Positions 23,811 through 32,463 are shown, numbered from the stretch's first letter. The stretch: DNA of 60,976 nt from Chthonomonas sp. UBA6659 (GCA_002455425.1 DKKT01000069.1:1-60976); one strand, 5' to 3'. The notes: generated from the sequence alone by a model not told the origin. A program made the numbers and translations.

Positions 23811-24674
23811 TCAGACCGAGCTGCGACGGCGAATGTGAACGCCGATCCTCTCGCGTTCCGGCGTGAGATCGAGGAGGAAGGTGTCGTCGTAGCGTTCGAT
23901 CTCGATGGTCGCAGGAATGCCGATCGGCGACCCGCCCTCGAGTGCCATCGCGAACAGCCGGGACGCGGCCTCTTCCACCAATTCGAGCACCAGGGTTTCG
24001 TGATCGAGGGGTGACGGGTCGCTTTCGAGGTCTGCAAGGCCGATGCTGGACATGCCCAGGGTCTTGGCTCGACCGCCGACATCATCCGAAACCCAAATCG
24101 TGCGGGCATGCGCGTCGAATCGCTCCCAATTCGGTTGGGTGGCGAGCGCATCCCGGAATGCTTCTGCGGTCCACAGCTTCTCTTGGACGGGATCGAACAC
24201 GACCTGCCCGTCGGCAAGGGCCGAAACCGCTTCGGCCATGTGGGGCAAGAACTGCAGGTGCCGCAGATCTTTCAGCGGGACTTCGGACACGTAACGGACT
24301 TTGACCATGCCATGAGACGCCGCGAGCCCCGCCAAAACCTCCGGAGTCACCGTGACCTCGGTATCGAACAGATCGGGTCGAAAGATGTGTGGGTTCTTCG
24401 ACCGGATCGCCATCGCCAGATGGAGGCGAATGTCGCTGAAGAGCAGGCCCTCGCGGGCGCCGATCGGAGGTTTGCCAAGGCGGTGGAGCGGGTTTTCGGC
24501 GACCATGCGCGTCATCAACTCGTCCTGTTTGGGCAACTTTGTCCCCGGCACGTAAACCCAGTACTCCGCGCGTGCAAAGAACTTGGGGCGTCGCGATCGT
24601 CGACCCCAGAGAAGCACGCCGAGGGTCGCCAATGCAAGGACGACGAGAACGAGGTAACCCACGTTAGGGTCCAC
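23811..24674 (-). CDS. single-pass membrane protein of unknown function
   Basis: 287 residues from a GTG at 24674. One membrane helix (GYLVLVVLALATLGVLLW) is followed by RRSRRPK, which would keep the rest in the cytoplasm. The soluble part is mixed alpha/beta (FFARAEYWVYVPGTKLPKQD, MVKVRYVSEVPLKDLRHLQF, IPATIEIERYDDTFLLDLTP). I recognise no family. It overlaps the end of the zinc-ribbon gene upstream by 11 bases, so the two are translated together. Confidence 0.62.
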   Translation of the reverse strand: MDPNVGYLVLVVLALATLGVLLWGRRSRRPKFFARAEYWVYVPGTKLPKQDELMTRMVAENPLHRLGKPPIGAREGLLFSDIRLHLAMAIRSKNPHIFRPDLFDTEVTVTPEVLAGLAASHGMVKVRYVSEVPLKDLRHLQFLPHMAEAVSALADGQVVFDPVQEKLWTAEAFRDALATQPNWERFDAHARTIWVSDDVGGRAKTLGMSSIGLADLESDPSPLDHETLVLELVEEAASRLFAMALEGGSPIGIPATIEIERYDDTFLLDLTPERERIGVHIRRRSSV

Positions 24675-24879
24675 GCCCCTGAAGCCAGCCCTGGGCCGCA
24701 ACGAGCTCCGGCCCTTCCAGCATGCTCCAGCACGATGGGCAGAGACCGGCCTCATTCACCCGGGGCCCGCAACAAAGGAGACAGGAATCAAGCCGTCGCG
24801 CTTTCGCCACCACCTCCCGCCGTGACAGCGCCCAGCCAAGCTGGTCGCGGGGCATCGCCTCGGCATTCCACCGTTCCAT
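24664..24879 (-). CDS. small zinc-ribbon protein
   Basis: 71 residues. The second half carries CLLCCGP and CPSCW, four cysteines in two CxxC pairs about 15 residues apart, as in a zinc ribbon. The rest is charged helix (MPRDQLGWALSRREVVAKARR). TACAAT six bases before the ATG supports this start. Its stop falls inside the next gene, an overlap of 11 bases. Possibly it partners the membrane protein encoded there. The function is unknown. Confidence 0.6.
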   Translation of the reverse strand: MERWNAEAMPRDQLGWALSRREVVAKARRLDSCLLCCGPRVNEAGLCPSCWSMLEGPELVAAQGWLQGRGP

Positions 24880-24885
24880 GTGACG

Positions 24886-24891
24886 ATTGTA
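24886..24891 (-). promoter_or_regulatory. -10-like hexamer, leaderless start (minus strand)
   Basis: TACAAT on the minus strand lies six bases before the ATG at 24879. It sits back to back with the plus-strand hexamer at 24904, so the two divergent promoters share 36 bp between start codons. Confidence 0.45.
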
Positions 24892-24903
24892 CGGCCTTGA
24901 AGC

Positions 24904-24909
24904 TAGACT
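24904..24909 (+). promoter_or_regulatory. -10-like hexamer, leaderless start (plus strand)
   Basis: TAGACT lies six bases before the ATG at 24916, with no ribosome site. Confidence 0.45.
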
Positions 24910-24915
24910 CGGGGC

Positions 24916-25293
24916 ATGCGCCTCCTGATGATCCTCCTCGGAATGATCGTTGCCGTTGGCTTGAATGCTCAACCCAAGGGCCACCAGACCGCGATTTTGG
25001 CTGCCCTCAACCCAGCCCTGAGGAAGATGAGCGCCGTCGACTTGAAGCTGAAGGCGCTCGAGATTCGCATCCAGGGGGACTGGGCATTTGCGGTCGTTGA
25101 GCCGACCGCGGTCGATGGACGCGCTGCGGACGGCGTCGGAATCGGGCTCCTACAACGCGTGAAAGGGAAGTGGCTTGTGCGTGAGGCCGAGATCGGAAGC
25201 GATGGGCTCACCGACTCCGTGAAGGCGTGGCGCAAGAAGCACCCCAGGGCCCCCGCGACTGTGTTCAAGACCAAGCCAGGGCTAGTTCCGTAG
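24916..25293 (+). CDS. small secreted protein of unknown function
   Basis: 125 residues with a Sec signal (MRLLMILLGMIVAVGLNAQ). The mature part has a short helical region and a strand pair ALEIRIQGDWAFAVVEP and GLLQRVKGKWLVREAEI, which recalls the last strands of NTF2-like domains, but it is too short for certainty. The C-terminus is basic (KAWRKKHPRAPATVF). It may be transcribed toward hppD, although a good -10 lies between them. Confidence 0.65.
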   Translation: MRLLMILLGMIVAVGLNAQPKGHQTAILAALNPALRKMSAVDLKLKALEIRIQGDWAFAVVEPTAVDGRAADGVGIGLLQRVKGKWLVREAEIGSDGLTDSVKAWRKKHPRAPATVFKTKPGLVP

Positions 25294-25306
25294 ACCAGGC
25301 GTCCAC

Positions 25307-25312
25307 TATAAT
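25307..25312 (+). promoter_or_regulatory. hppD promoter -10
   Basis: A consensus TATAAT lies 18 bases before the hppD ATG. The short leader would include the ribosome site AAGGAG. No good -35 is visible at the expected distance. Confidence 0.5.
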
Positions 25313-25330
25313 GAGGAAAAGGAGCTTGCT

Positions 25331-26419
25331 ATGAGCCAGGACACTTTTCCCATCCGCAAAGTCGATCACGTTCGCTTCCATGTCGGCAACGCGAAGCAGT
25401 CGGCCTACTTCTACCAGCACGTTTTCGGCTTCGACATCACGGGCTTCGCCGGCCTCGAGACGGGTCAGCGCGACGAAGTCGACTACCTTCTCGAGCAGAA
25501 CGACCTGAAGTTCGTCTTCACCGCACCGATTCGTCCTGGTCACCCGATGTCCGAGCGCATCGCCTACCACGGCGACTACGTCCAAGACATCGCCTTCGAA
25601 GTCGACGACGTCGACTGGGCCTATGAGACCGCGGTGGCACGCGGGGCCGGAGCGGCCCGTGAGCCCTTCACCCTCGAAGACGCGAACGGTACCGTCCGAC
25701 TCGCCAGCGTCCACACCTACGGCGACACGCTCCATACGTTCGTGAATCGCGACCACTATCGGGGGCACTTCATGCCGGGGTTCGCGGCGAGAAACGAGCC
25801 GGGTGACCCGATCGGCCTGATCGAGGTCGATCACTGTGTCGGCAACGTCGAACTCGGCAAGATGAACGTCTGGGTGAAGTGGTACGAGCAGGTTCTGAGC
25901 TTCACACAGCTCATCAGCTTTGACGACAAGGACATTTCGACCGAGTACACGGCCCTGATGTCCAAGGTCATGTCGAACGGTAACCAGCGAGTCAAATTCC
26001 CGATCAACGAGCCTGCGGAAGGGAAGAAGAAGTCCCAGATCGACGAGTATCTGGAGTTCTTCGGCGGGGCCGGCGTCCAGCATGTCGCGCTCCGGACGAC
26101 CGACATCTGCACGGTCGTCGCGCGGCTCCGTGCTCGGGGAATGCAGTTCCTCCACGTGCCGAAGAACTACTATGAGGAGCTCCCAAATCGGGTCGGACAG
26201 ATCGATGAGGACATCAAGGAACTCGCCGATCTCGGAATCCTCGTGGACCGCGACGAGGACGGCTACCTCCTCCAGATCTTCACGAAGCCGATCGCCGACC
26301 GGCCGACGCTCTTCTACGAGATCATCGAACGCAAAGGGGCCAAGAGCTTCGGCAAAGGCAACTTCAAGGCGCTGTTTGAGGCGATCGAGCGCGAACAGGC
26401 GCTCCGCGGCACACTCTGA
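25331..26419 (+). CDS. hppD: 4-hydroxyphenylpyruvate dioxygenase
   Basis: 362 residues with two vicinal-oxygen-chelate domains. The enzyme converts 4-hydroxyphenylpyruvate to homogentisate in tyrosine breakdown, using Fe(II) and O2. The iron ligands are visible: His168 in VDHCVGN, His251 in VQHVALRT and Glu330 in FYEIIERKG. The N-terminal domain starts with VDHVRFHVGNAKQSAYFY. Length and start are normal, and AAGGAG sits six bases before the ATG. Homogentisate dioxygenase and fumarylacetoacetase are not nearby, so the rest of the pathway must be elsewhere. A perfect 46-bp palindrome follows. Confidence 0.95.
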   Translation: MSQDTFPIRKVDHVRFHVGNAKQSAYFYQHVFGFDITGFAGLETGQRDEVDYLLEQNDLKFVFTAPIRPGHPMSERIAYHGDYVQDIAFEVDDVDWAYETAVARGAGAAREPFTLEDANGTVRLASVHTYGDTLHTFVNRDHYRGHFMPGFAARNEPGDPIGLIEVDHCVGNVELGKMNVWVKWYEQVLSFTQLISFDDKDISTEYTALMSKVMSNGNQRVKFPINEPAEGKKKSQIDEYLEFFGGAGVQHVALRTTDICTVVARLRARGMQFLHVPKNYYEELPNRVGQIDEDIKELADLGILVDRDEDGYLLQIFTKPIADRPTLFYEIIERKGAKSFGKGNFKALFEAIEREQALRGTL

Positions 26420-26432
26420 TCCGGAGCAGTAG

Positions 26433-26478
26433 CAACGCGACGACACCCTCCCGTATACGGGAGGGTGTCGTCGCGTTG
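26433..26478. terminator. 46-bp perfect palindrome after hppD
   Basis: 23 bases on each side of position 26455.5 are exactly complementary with no spacer; the centre is GTATAC. It begins 13 bp after the hppD stop. It would form a very stable hairpin in RNA and probably ends transcription, but it lacks a U-tract and is longer and more regular than the other hairpins here. A protein-binding palindrome is an alternative. Confidence 0.6.
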
Positions 26479-26539
26479 GGAATCGGCATCGGCGCATCCA
26501 TAGCCGGAACCGGCACAGGCGCTAGGCCGTAATCCAAGC

Positions 26540-27121
26540 ATGATCACCCCCGTTGCCCTCCTCGTCGCGTTCCAAGGCCGACCTGAACCCGACTGGCTTC
26601 CGGTCCTCGACGCGCCGAGGAATCTCACGCACGTGCTCCAGCTCCCCGCCCCGCAACACCCGGGATCCAAACTGGAGATTCGGGGCACCGTCTTGAAGCG
26701 AGACGGAAAGTCCGCCGCCGCCGGCATTGTCCTCTACTTTCATCACACCGACGCCAGGGGGGTCTACCCGGGACGCTCTGCCGCGAACCCGAACGACTGG
26801 ACGCACTGGCACGGCACGTTGCGAGGCTGGCTCAAAACGGATGCTCAGGGGCGATACCTGCTGCGGACGACCCGGCCCGCTCCTTATCCCGGCGGAGCCG
26901 AGCCGGCCCATATTCACGTTTACGGCGTGGCGTCCGGATCTCGCCAGGGGTTCATGTTCAACGACATTCTGTTTGACGGCGACCGGCTGATCAACGACGA
27001 ATACTGGGCGCGAGTGCGACGATTTGGAACGAAGCCGTATCCCGGAATCAAGCTGACCAAGCGAGCCGATGGGACACTTGTCGGGCAGTGGGACTTCGTT
27101 CTTCCCACGGACGCTCGCTGA
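26540..27121 (+). CDS. intradiol dioxygenase-like protein
   Basis: 193 residues with the beta-sandwich of intradiol ring-cleavage dioxygenases: KLEIRGTVLKRDGKSAAAGI, then DARGVYPGR, GRYLLRTTRPAPYPGG and AHIHVYG. The Tyr, Arg and His residues at these places match the iron site (Tyr, Tyr, His, His). The N-terminus MITPVALLVAFQG is hydrophobic but short for a signal peptide. True members open catechol-type rings; short secreted relatives exist with unknown substrates. It follows hppD, another ring-related iron dioxygenase, but the palindrome between them makes co-transcription doubtful. Confidence 0.8.
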   Translation: MITPVALLVAFQGRPEPDWLPVLDAPRNLTHVLQLPAPQHPGSKLEIRGTVLKRDGKSAAAGIVLYFHHTDARGVYPGRSAANPNDWTHWHGTLRGWLKTDAQGRYLLRTTRPAPYPGGAEPAHIHVYGVASGSRQGFMFNDILFDGDRLINDEYWARVRRFGTKPYPGIKLTKRADGTLVGQWDFVLPTDAR

Positions 27122-27207
27122 GACCGCCAGATCCTGACGGGGCGATCGGCCCGCAGCGGCCGATGTGTCATAACCAGTTGAGTCTGCCGAGAAGGAGGTT
27201 CGACACC

Positions 27208-28194
27208 GTGCATACGCTCCTCGCCCTCATCGCTCTTGCTACAATCCAGCCTAGCAAAAACGCTTCCAAGCCGGTCCAAGTCTACATATTGGCCGGACAG
27301 TCGAACATGGAGGGCCACGGGCTCTCGCGGAGGAACCCCGAACGTAATGAGGGCAAGGGAACGCTCGAGGCCCTCGCCAAGGACCCCGCGACCCGAGGCA
27401 AGTACGGACGGTTCCTCCTTCCGAACGGCAAGTGGGCGTCCCGGGACGACGTATGGATCCACTATCTGGACCGAAAAGGCAAGCTGACGGTCGGCTTTGG
27501 TGCCGGCGAGGATCGCTTTGGCCCTGAGCTTGGATTCGGCGAGGTCATAGGCGAGGCCTCGGATGCGCCTGTGCTCTTGATCAAGCTCGCGTGGGGCGGC
27601 AAGAGCCTCGCCGTCGACTTCCGTCCCCCCAGTTCAGGGGGTAAGGTCGGACCCTACTACGAAGAGCTCGTTCGCCGCACGAAGGACGTCCTCGCCCACC
27701 TGTCGCGCGAGTTTCCCGAGTTCGGTGCGCGCGGCGCAACGATCAAGGGCTTCAGTTGGCATCAGGGCTGGAACGACCGCGTCGACAAAGCCCACACAGC
27801 CGAGTACGAGAAGAATCTCGCCAACTTCATCCGTGACGTCCGCCGCGATCTGGGTGTGAGGATGCCGTTCGTGGTCGCCGAAACCGGGATGGGTGGCCTG
27901 GCTGAAACGGATGCGACGGCACTAGCCCTCATGCGCGCCCAGGCGGCCGTAGCCGACTACAAAGAGTTCAAGGGCAATGTCGGCTTCGTTTCGACGCGAG
28001 GGTTCTGGCGAGACAAGTCGATTTCACCTGCCGACGAGATCTATCACTGGAACTTGAATGCAGAAACCTACTACCTGATCGGTGAGGCGATGGGCCAGGC
28101 CATGAAGATGCTTCGACCCGCCCCAAAAGGCGGGGGCGCAGACAAGCGCGTGGCGACTCAGGCTTCCTCACGCTCCGGCGAAGCGGTCAAGTGA
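27208..28194 (+). CDS. SASA-family carbohydrate acetylesterase
   Basis: 328 residues from a GTG with AAGGAGG ahead of it; the frame is open upstream but the signal-like VHTLLALIALATIQ fixes the start. The SGNH-type nucleophile motif is in VYILAGQSNMEGHG; WGGKSLAVDF and FSWHQGWNDR supply further family blocks. The catalytic His is probably in DEIYHWN near the end. The family removes acetyl groups from sugars such as sialic acid or xylan side chains outside the cytoplasm. Its 3' end overlaps the convergent DoxX gene by 37 bases. Confidence 0.87.
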   Translation: MHTLLALIALATIQPSKNASKPVQVYILAGQSNMEGHGLSRRNPERNEGKGTLEALAKDPATRGKYGRFLLPNGKWASRDDVWIHYLDRKGKLTVGFGAGEDRFGPELGFGEVIGEASDAPVLLIKLAWGGKSLAVDFRPPSSGGKVGPYYEELVRRTKDVLAHLSREFPEFGARGATIKGFSWHQGWNDRVDKAHTAEYEKNLANFIRDVRRDLGVRMPFVVAETGMGGLAETDATALALMRAQAAVADYKEFKGNVGFVSTRGFWRDKSISPADEIYHWNLNAETYYLIGEAMGQAMKMLRPAPKGGGADKRVATQASSRSGEAVK

Positions 28195-28649
28195 CCGCCG
28201 CGTACGGTGGCCCCGACAACGATGCCCGCGCTGATCAGGACGAAGTTCTTCACGATGTACTGGCCTTCGAGGGTCGGTCCGAACGGGGCCTGAGTGAACG
28301 TCGACTCAGGGCTCAGGAGGAGCGGAGCGAGGGTTCCGGGCATTTGCAGGAAGAGCAGCAGAAGCGTGAATCGAAGCCAACGACCCGTCATGAGGCCGAG
28401 CCCGATCAGGCATTCCCACGCGGCTAGAAGGGGCAGGCTTACGTTCGGGGTCACGAACCCGCCCGTGAGCTCCGAGATCGTCCCCGTTGCGAGCTCTGCG
28501 GCTGGACTGAGTCCGGGAACGAACTTGATTGCACCGAACCAGAGAAACACCAGCCCCAAGCTGAGTCGGAGCAGGGCGACACCGTGGGAAGCCATCCATC
28601 GGACCAGCATCCGGTCGATCTTCTCGACCCAAGAAGCGACGCGCGCCAT
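28158..28649 (-). CDS. DoxX-like membrane protein
   Basis: 163 residues with four membrane helices: VALLRLSLGLVFLWFGAIKF, LPLLAAWECLIGLGLMTG, FTLLLLFLQMPGTLAPLLL and YIVKNFVLISAGIVVGATV. This matches DoxX/SURF4-type proteins, which are small quinone- or redox-related membrane proteins of poorly known function. TAGAAC lies seven bases before the ATG. The gene ends inside the esterase gene on the other strand. Confidence 0.82.
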   Translation of the reverse strand: MARVASWVEKIDRMLVRWMASHGVALLRLSLGLVFLWFGAIKFVPGLSPAAELATGTISELTGGFVTPNVSLPLLAAWECLIGLGLMTGRWLRFTLLLLFLQMPGTLAPLLLSPESTFTQAPFGPTLEGQYIVKNFVLISAGIVVGATVRGGHLTASPEREEA

Positions 28650-28723
28650 TCAAGAAGTTCTACGGGCGCTCCACCCTCGGATACGGCACAAGGGCATGGC
28701 ATCCCACCACCGGACGAAGCAGG

Positions 28724-30397
28724 CTACTGCTTCGGGACCACGATGAGCGGGGTGCGGCCGAAGCGGTAGAAGTAGCGCCACGCCTCCAGGGCTTCCGGCG
28801 CTCCGCGTCCTTCCAGGTTCGCCTTGTCCCACTTGCCCGCCTCGATGGCCGACTTGTTCGCTTCGGTCGCTTGGCCGTTCTTTGCGTAGGCGGCGCTCAA
28901 GGCGTAGTGGGCACCGGCATACTCCGGACCGGCGGCGACGGCAGCTTTGCCCATCCGGAGCGCGTCGGCGGTCTTGCCCTCGATCAGATCGAGGATCGCG
29001 AGACCGGAAAGCGCCTCGAAGGACTCGGGGCGAGCGACGAGCGCGGCCTCGAAGAAGACGCGCGCCAGTTCACGCTGGTATTTCAGGTCTTCGCTACTCA
29101 TCCCCTGCCGGAGCGACGTGAAGATCCGCTGGTTGCCCGCTTCGACATACATGTCGTAATTGACCGGTTCGGTAAGCACGGCACGCTCGAGGGCACGGCC
29201 GCTCCGCTCAAGATCGCCGGTCATGAAAGAGAGGGCGCTCAGGTAGTAGTTCACCTCGGTGCGCTGTCCCTCGTCCTTGGCGAGGTCGCTTGCGAGGCGA
29301 CCGAGCGTCGACGTCGCGTTGCGTTTCAGCGCCAAGAACGCCTGAGTGGTTCGAACGCCCAGGTTCTCACCATCGCTCAGAAGCGCCTCGCGCTCGGCAT
29401 CGCCCGATTCCGCGGTTTGACCGAGTTGGAGCAGGAGGATCGCTTTCAGAGCGTAGCCGTACCCGTCCACCATGTTGCCCTTCACGTACTGGTCCAACGT
29501 GCGGTAGGCGTCGGCTAGGCGTCCGGCGCGCATCTGAGCATAAAGGAGACGGTTGGCGATCGCGGGCTGGCGCGTGTCCTTGCGGAACTCGGGCGCAAGT
29601 CTCTCGATCGCGAGCGAGTACCGCTGGGCCTTGACCGCGAGGTCGGCGTAGGCAAGCAGATTGGCGCTTGTGGGCTGGCCGAACTTATCCAGGCTCGCGT
29701 CAAGCGAGCGCCGCCGGGCATCGACGGCCGATTTGACGGCCGCGGCGATCTGCTTCAGCGTCTCGGCGCGGTCGCTACCACGATTGTAGGTGGCGAAAGC
29801 GCGGAGGAGATTGATCGCGCCGAGCAGTTCGAGAGCGTCGAGGTTGTTCGGCTCCTTCGCAACGACGTCCTCGGCAAACTTCTGGGCGGCGTCGTAGACG
29901 CCCTTACCGAGATTGGCTCGAGCGAGGAGGATGCGGCCGGTGACCGAGTTGGGGTCGATCTTCAAGATGAGACGGCCGGCGAGAATCGCGTCATCCCACT
30001 TGCTCGTCGTAAGGGCCTCGTTGCCTTGGGTCAGATGGAAGTCGACACCCTTCGCCATGCCGTTGTCGACCACGACTTCGATGGTTTTCGAAGCGCTCTC
30101 GGCTTCGGACGTGTACGCCGAGAACTTGACTTTCAGCGGGCCGTCGTCGAGCGCGAGCGTGTCGAGGCGAAACGTGTACGGGGTGCTGTCGTCCTCATCG
30201 CGCAAGTTGTCGCCCACGTAGAACTCGACTTTGTTGACCACGTTGTCGGACTGCACGGTTACCCGAAACGTGCGCTCGCCAGAGATCTTGTCCCCGTCCT
30301 TGGCATCCACGTTGATCGTGATGCGCGCCAGCGCACTCGAAGCCAACAACCCGATCAGAAACAGCCCGCTCAACAGCCTCAACAACCCAGCCTTCAT
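28724..30397 (-). CDS. secreted Ig-like and TPR-repeat protein
   Basis: 557 residues. A Sec signal (LLRLLSGLFLIGLLASSALA) is followed by a beta-sandwich domain of about 90 residues (RITINVDAKDGDKISGERTF to KTIEVVVDNG), the Ig-like fold often seen before enzymes or repeats. The rest (120-545) is helical with TPR periodicity: AILAGRLILKIDPNSVTGRI, AQKFAEDVVAKEPNNLDALE and ALRMGKAAVAAGPEYAGAHY. Such proteins act as periplasmic scaffolds. CATAAT lies nine bases before the ATG. It lies downstream of the PDZ-hydrolase on the same strand and may be co-transcribed with it. Confidence 0.8.
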   Translation of the reverse strand: MKAGLLRLLSGLFLIGLLASSALARITINVDAKDGDKISGERTFRVTVQSDNVVNKVEFYVGDNLRDEDDSTPYTFRLDTLALDDGPLKVKFSAYTSEAESASKTIEVVVDNGMAKGVDFHLTQGNEALTTSKWDDAILAGRLILKIDPNSVTGRILLARANLGKGVYDAAQKFAEDVVAKEPNNLDALELLGAINLLRAFATYNRGSDRAETLKQIAAAVKSAVDARRRSLDASLDKFGQPTSANLLAYADLAVKAQRYSLAIERLAPEFRKDTRQPAIANRLLYAQMRAGRLADAYRTLDQYVKGNMVDGYGYALKAILLLQLGQTAESGDAEREALLSDGENLGVRTTQAFLALKRNATSTLGRLASDLAKDEGQRTEVNYYLSALSFMTGDLERSGRALERAVLTEPVNYDMYVEAGNQRIFTSLRQGMSSEDLKYQRELARVFFEAALVARPESFEALSGLAILDLIEGKTADALRMGKAAVAAGPEYAGAHYALSAAYAKNGQATEANKSAIEAGKWDKANLEGRGAPEALEAWRYFYRFGRTPLIVVPKQ

Positions 30398-30444
30398 GGT
30401 TCCGCCATTATGACGCGTGCCGACTCCCAGGGGTTCACCCGAGT

Positions 30445-31803
30445 TCAAGGCTTGTCGCCGATCGTCGTCTTAAGCCAGGCGAGGACGATGTCGACCACAT
30501 TGGGATTGAACGGAGCGCCTTTCCCCCATTGCCGGAAGCTGTCTTCCTGGGAGCTGGTCTTGAAGAACCCGTGGTCGGAATCCGGCACGACTTGAAACGT
30601 TGCCGTGCCCGGGCGCTCCTTGTTTACGATCGTGACGATGAGTTCATGGTCGCTGCGACCTGAAATGAACTCGTTCGCCCCCCAGAGCGTGAGGACTTTG
30701 GCGTCGGTCTTCGCCCAGGCCTCGGCCAGATTCTGATCTGCGAGTTCTTTGAAGAACGGGATGCCCACACCGGAGTAGGTCTTGCGGTCGGGAGAGACCG
30801 CCGCGACGGCACCGGCCAAGTCCGGGCGCTTTTTCGCGATCTCATCGGGGGTTAGACCCTCGCTGAAGAGATAGTGGTTGATCGCAGCCAGGCTCTTGAG
30901 TTCGGTGTCGACTTGGGCAAAGGAGGCTCCGGCCAGGAGAGACTGTCGGCGGGTGTTCTCGAGCATGTACTCCCCCCACGTTCTCGTGAGAGTGCCGCTC
31001 GCGATCACACCGGCGATCTTCTCCTCCTTGCCGACAAGCGGGCCGAAGCAGCCACCCATGCTGTGACCGAAAATGACGATCCGGTTCGGATCGACGAATG
31101 GCAGCGTCTTGGCCAGCCGGATCGCCTGGAGGTACGCATCGAGCTCGGTGAGGAAGGACAGCTCGGTGTAGATTGGGCCTTCGCTGTCTCCCTGTCCGGG
31201 CTTGTCGATGCGGATCGTGGCGTAGCCGGCCTTCGCGATCGGGCCCATGATGTTCCCGTACGCGACCCCGCCGAAGTCTCCATCGACGCTGTAGGCACCG
31301 ATGCCGCCGATCAGAAAGACGGTCGGGTACTTGCCGGTCCCGGCCGGGTGGGTCCCGATCACGCGGATTCGCTTGCCTTTGCTCAGGACTTGGTCGTAGA
31401 CGACCTCGAAGCCGTCGGGTTTCTGCTTGGGTCGCTCCACGAGGTTCGCCTTGGCCGTCTGCTTCTTCTCACCGCGCAAGAACTCGACCGAGAGCGGATC
31501 TCCGGCTTTGGCGTCGCGGATCGCAAGGCCAAGGGCTCCAGGGGTGGCGACCGGCTGGCCGGCGACCGAGGTCACGATGTCGCCCTCGGTCAGACCAAGC
31601 TTCGCTGCGGTGAGCTCGGGGAGCGCCCGGACGATCTTCACGCCCGGGCCGTGCTTCTTCGCCTCGTCTTGCGAAAGGGGCGCGAGTTGCGCGCCAAAGG
31701 CACCCTTGCGAGGGAGAGGTGCGCCGCGCTCGACATCGGCGCGGGCCAGGACCAAGGCGGACGAGATGAGGAAAGTCGCGAACAGAACAAAAACCCGCTT
31801 CAT
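30445..31803 (-). CDS. secreted PDZ-alpha/beta-hydrolase fusion
   Basis: 452 residues with a Sec signal (VFVLFATFLISSALVLARA). Residues 30-125 form a PDZ domain (GAFGAQLAPLSQDEAKKHG, KLGLTEGDIVTSVAGQPV). A full alpha/beta-hydrolase follows: oxyanion strand YPTVFLIGGIGAYSV, nucleophile Ser in IVIFGHSMGGCFG, acid in LWGANEFISGRSDHE, and final His in VPDSDHGFFKT. PDZ domains usually bind C-termini of proteins, so the substrate may be a peptide or ester held by that domain. The combination is unusual. A TPR protein follows on the same strand 47 bp away. Confidence 0.85.
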   Translation of the reverse strand: MKRVFVLFATFLISSALVLARADVERGAPLPRKGAFGAQLAPLSQDEAKKHGPGVKIVRALPELTAAKLGLTEGDIVTSVAGQPVATPGALGLAIRDAKAGDPLSVEFLRGEKKQTAKANLVERPKQKPDGFEVVYDQVLSKGKRIRVIGTHPAGTGKYPTVFLIGGIGAYSVDGDFGGVAYGNIMGPIAKAGYATIRIDKPGQGDSEGPIYTELSFLTELDAYLQAIRLAKTLPFVDPNRIVIFGHSMGGCFGPLVGKEEKIAGVIASGTLTRTWGEYMLENTRRQSLLAGASFAQVDTELKSLAAINHYLFSEGLTPDEIAKKRPDLAGAVAAVSPDRKTYSGVGIPFFKELADQNLAEAWAKTDAKVLTLWGANEFISGRSDHELIVTIVNKERPGTATFQVVPDSDHGFFKTSSQEDSFRQWGKGAPFNPNVVDIVLAWLKTTIGDKP

Positions 31804-31843
31804 CGCCCCGGTTACGAAGACCGGGCGCGAATTGTTCCAGGGC

Positions 31844-32410
31844 CTAGCGAGGCTTCTTGGCGGAGTCCGCGAGATTCTGAAGCGCCTCGGCGGCGCGGGT
31901 CAACTCGTCGGCAAGATCGGAACCCAAGGCGACTTCGACCGTCGTGTTCGGGCTGATCTTGATGCGGGTGACGGCGTGGCCGAGCATGGCCGGAGAGGGA
32001 CTGGCTTCATAGTGGGCAGGTGACTCCCGGACGAAGGGAGCGGCGCGCGGGGCACGCTGCTGAAGCCATTCCGCGATCATCTGCTCGTAGCGATCAAAGC
32101 GTCCACGGCGGATCTCTTGGACTTCCGTGGCGATGGCGTCGAGCTTGGAACCACGATCCTGCAGCATTCGCGCTCCGAGGAGCATGAGGAGGTGCTCATA
32201 GCCGTAGCGCGCGAATTTCGGGGAGCCGATCGGACGCGCGACGACCCCTTGGCCGATGTAGAACCGAAGCGTACGGACCGTGACTGGGCTCTGTTGGCCA
32301 AGCGCGAGAATCCTATTGACGGCGTCGAGCAACTCGTCGATCGAATAGGGAGCTCGAACCCGTTCCTCGACAAGCACCTGACTCAGACCTTCATCCTGGG
32401 CGGAAAGCAT
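31844..32410 (-). CDS. MerR-like transcriptional regulator
   Basis: 188 residues. The N-terminal region has the winged-helix pattern of MerR proteins: YSIDELLDAVNRILA, VTVRTLRFYIGQGVVARPIG, and FARYGYEHLLMLLGARMLQD. A helical stretch (LDAIATEVQEIRRGRFDRYE) and an effector-like C-terminal part with TRIKISPNTTVEVALGSDLA follow. The effector is unknown, and there are no conserved cysteines for metal sensing. The frame is open upstream into the tRNA gene, so I set the start at the ATG at 32410. Confidence 0.75.
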   Translation of the reverse strand: MLSAQDEGLSQVLVEERVRAPYSIDELLDAVNRILALGQQSPVTVRTLRFYIGQGVVARPIGSPKFARYGYEHLLMLLGARMLQDRGSKLDAIATEVQEIRRGRFDRYEQMIAEWLQQRAPRAAPFVRESPAHYEASPSPAMLGHAVTRIKISPNTTVEVALGSDLADELTRAAEALQNLADSAKKPR

Positions 32411-32463
32411 TCCGATGTTGGACGCAGTTGGCGGGCGAATCGTCGGTACTCGAACGAAAAAAG

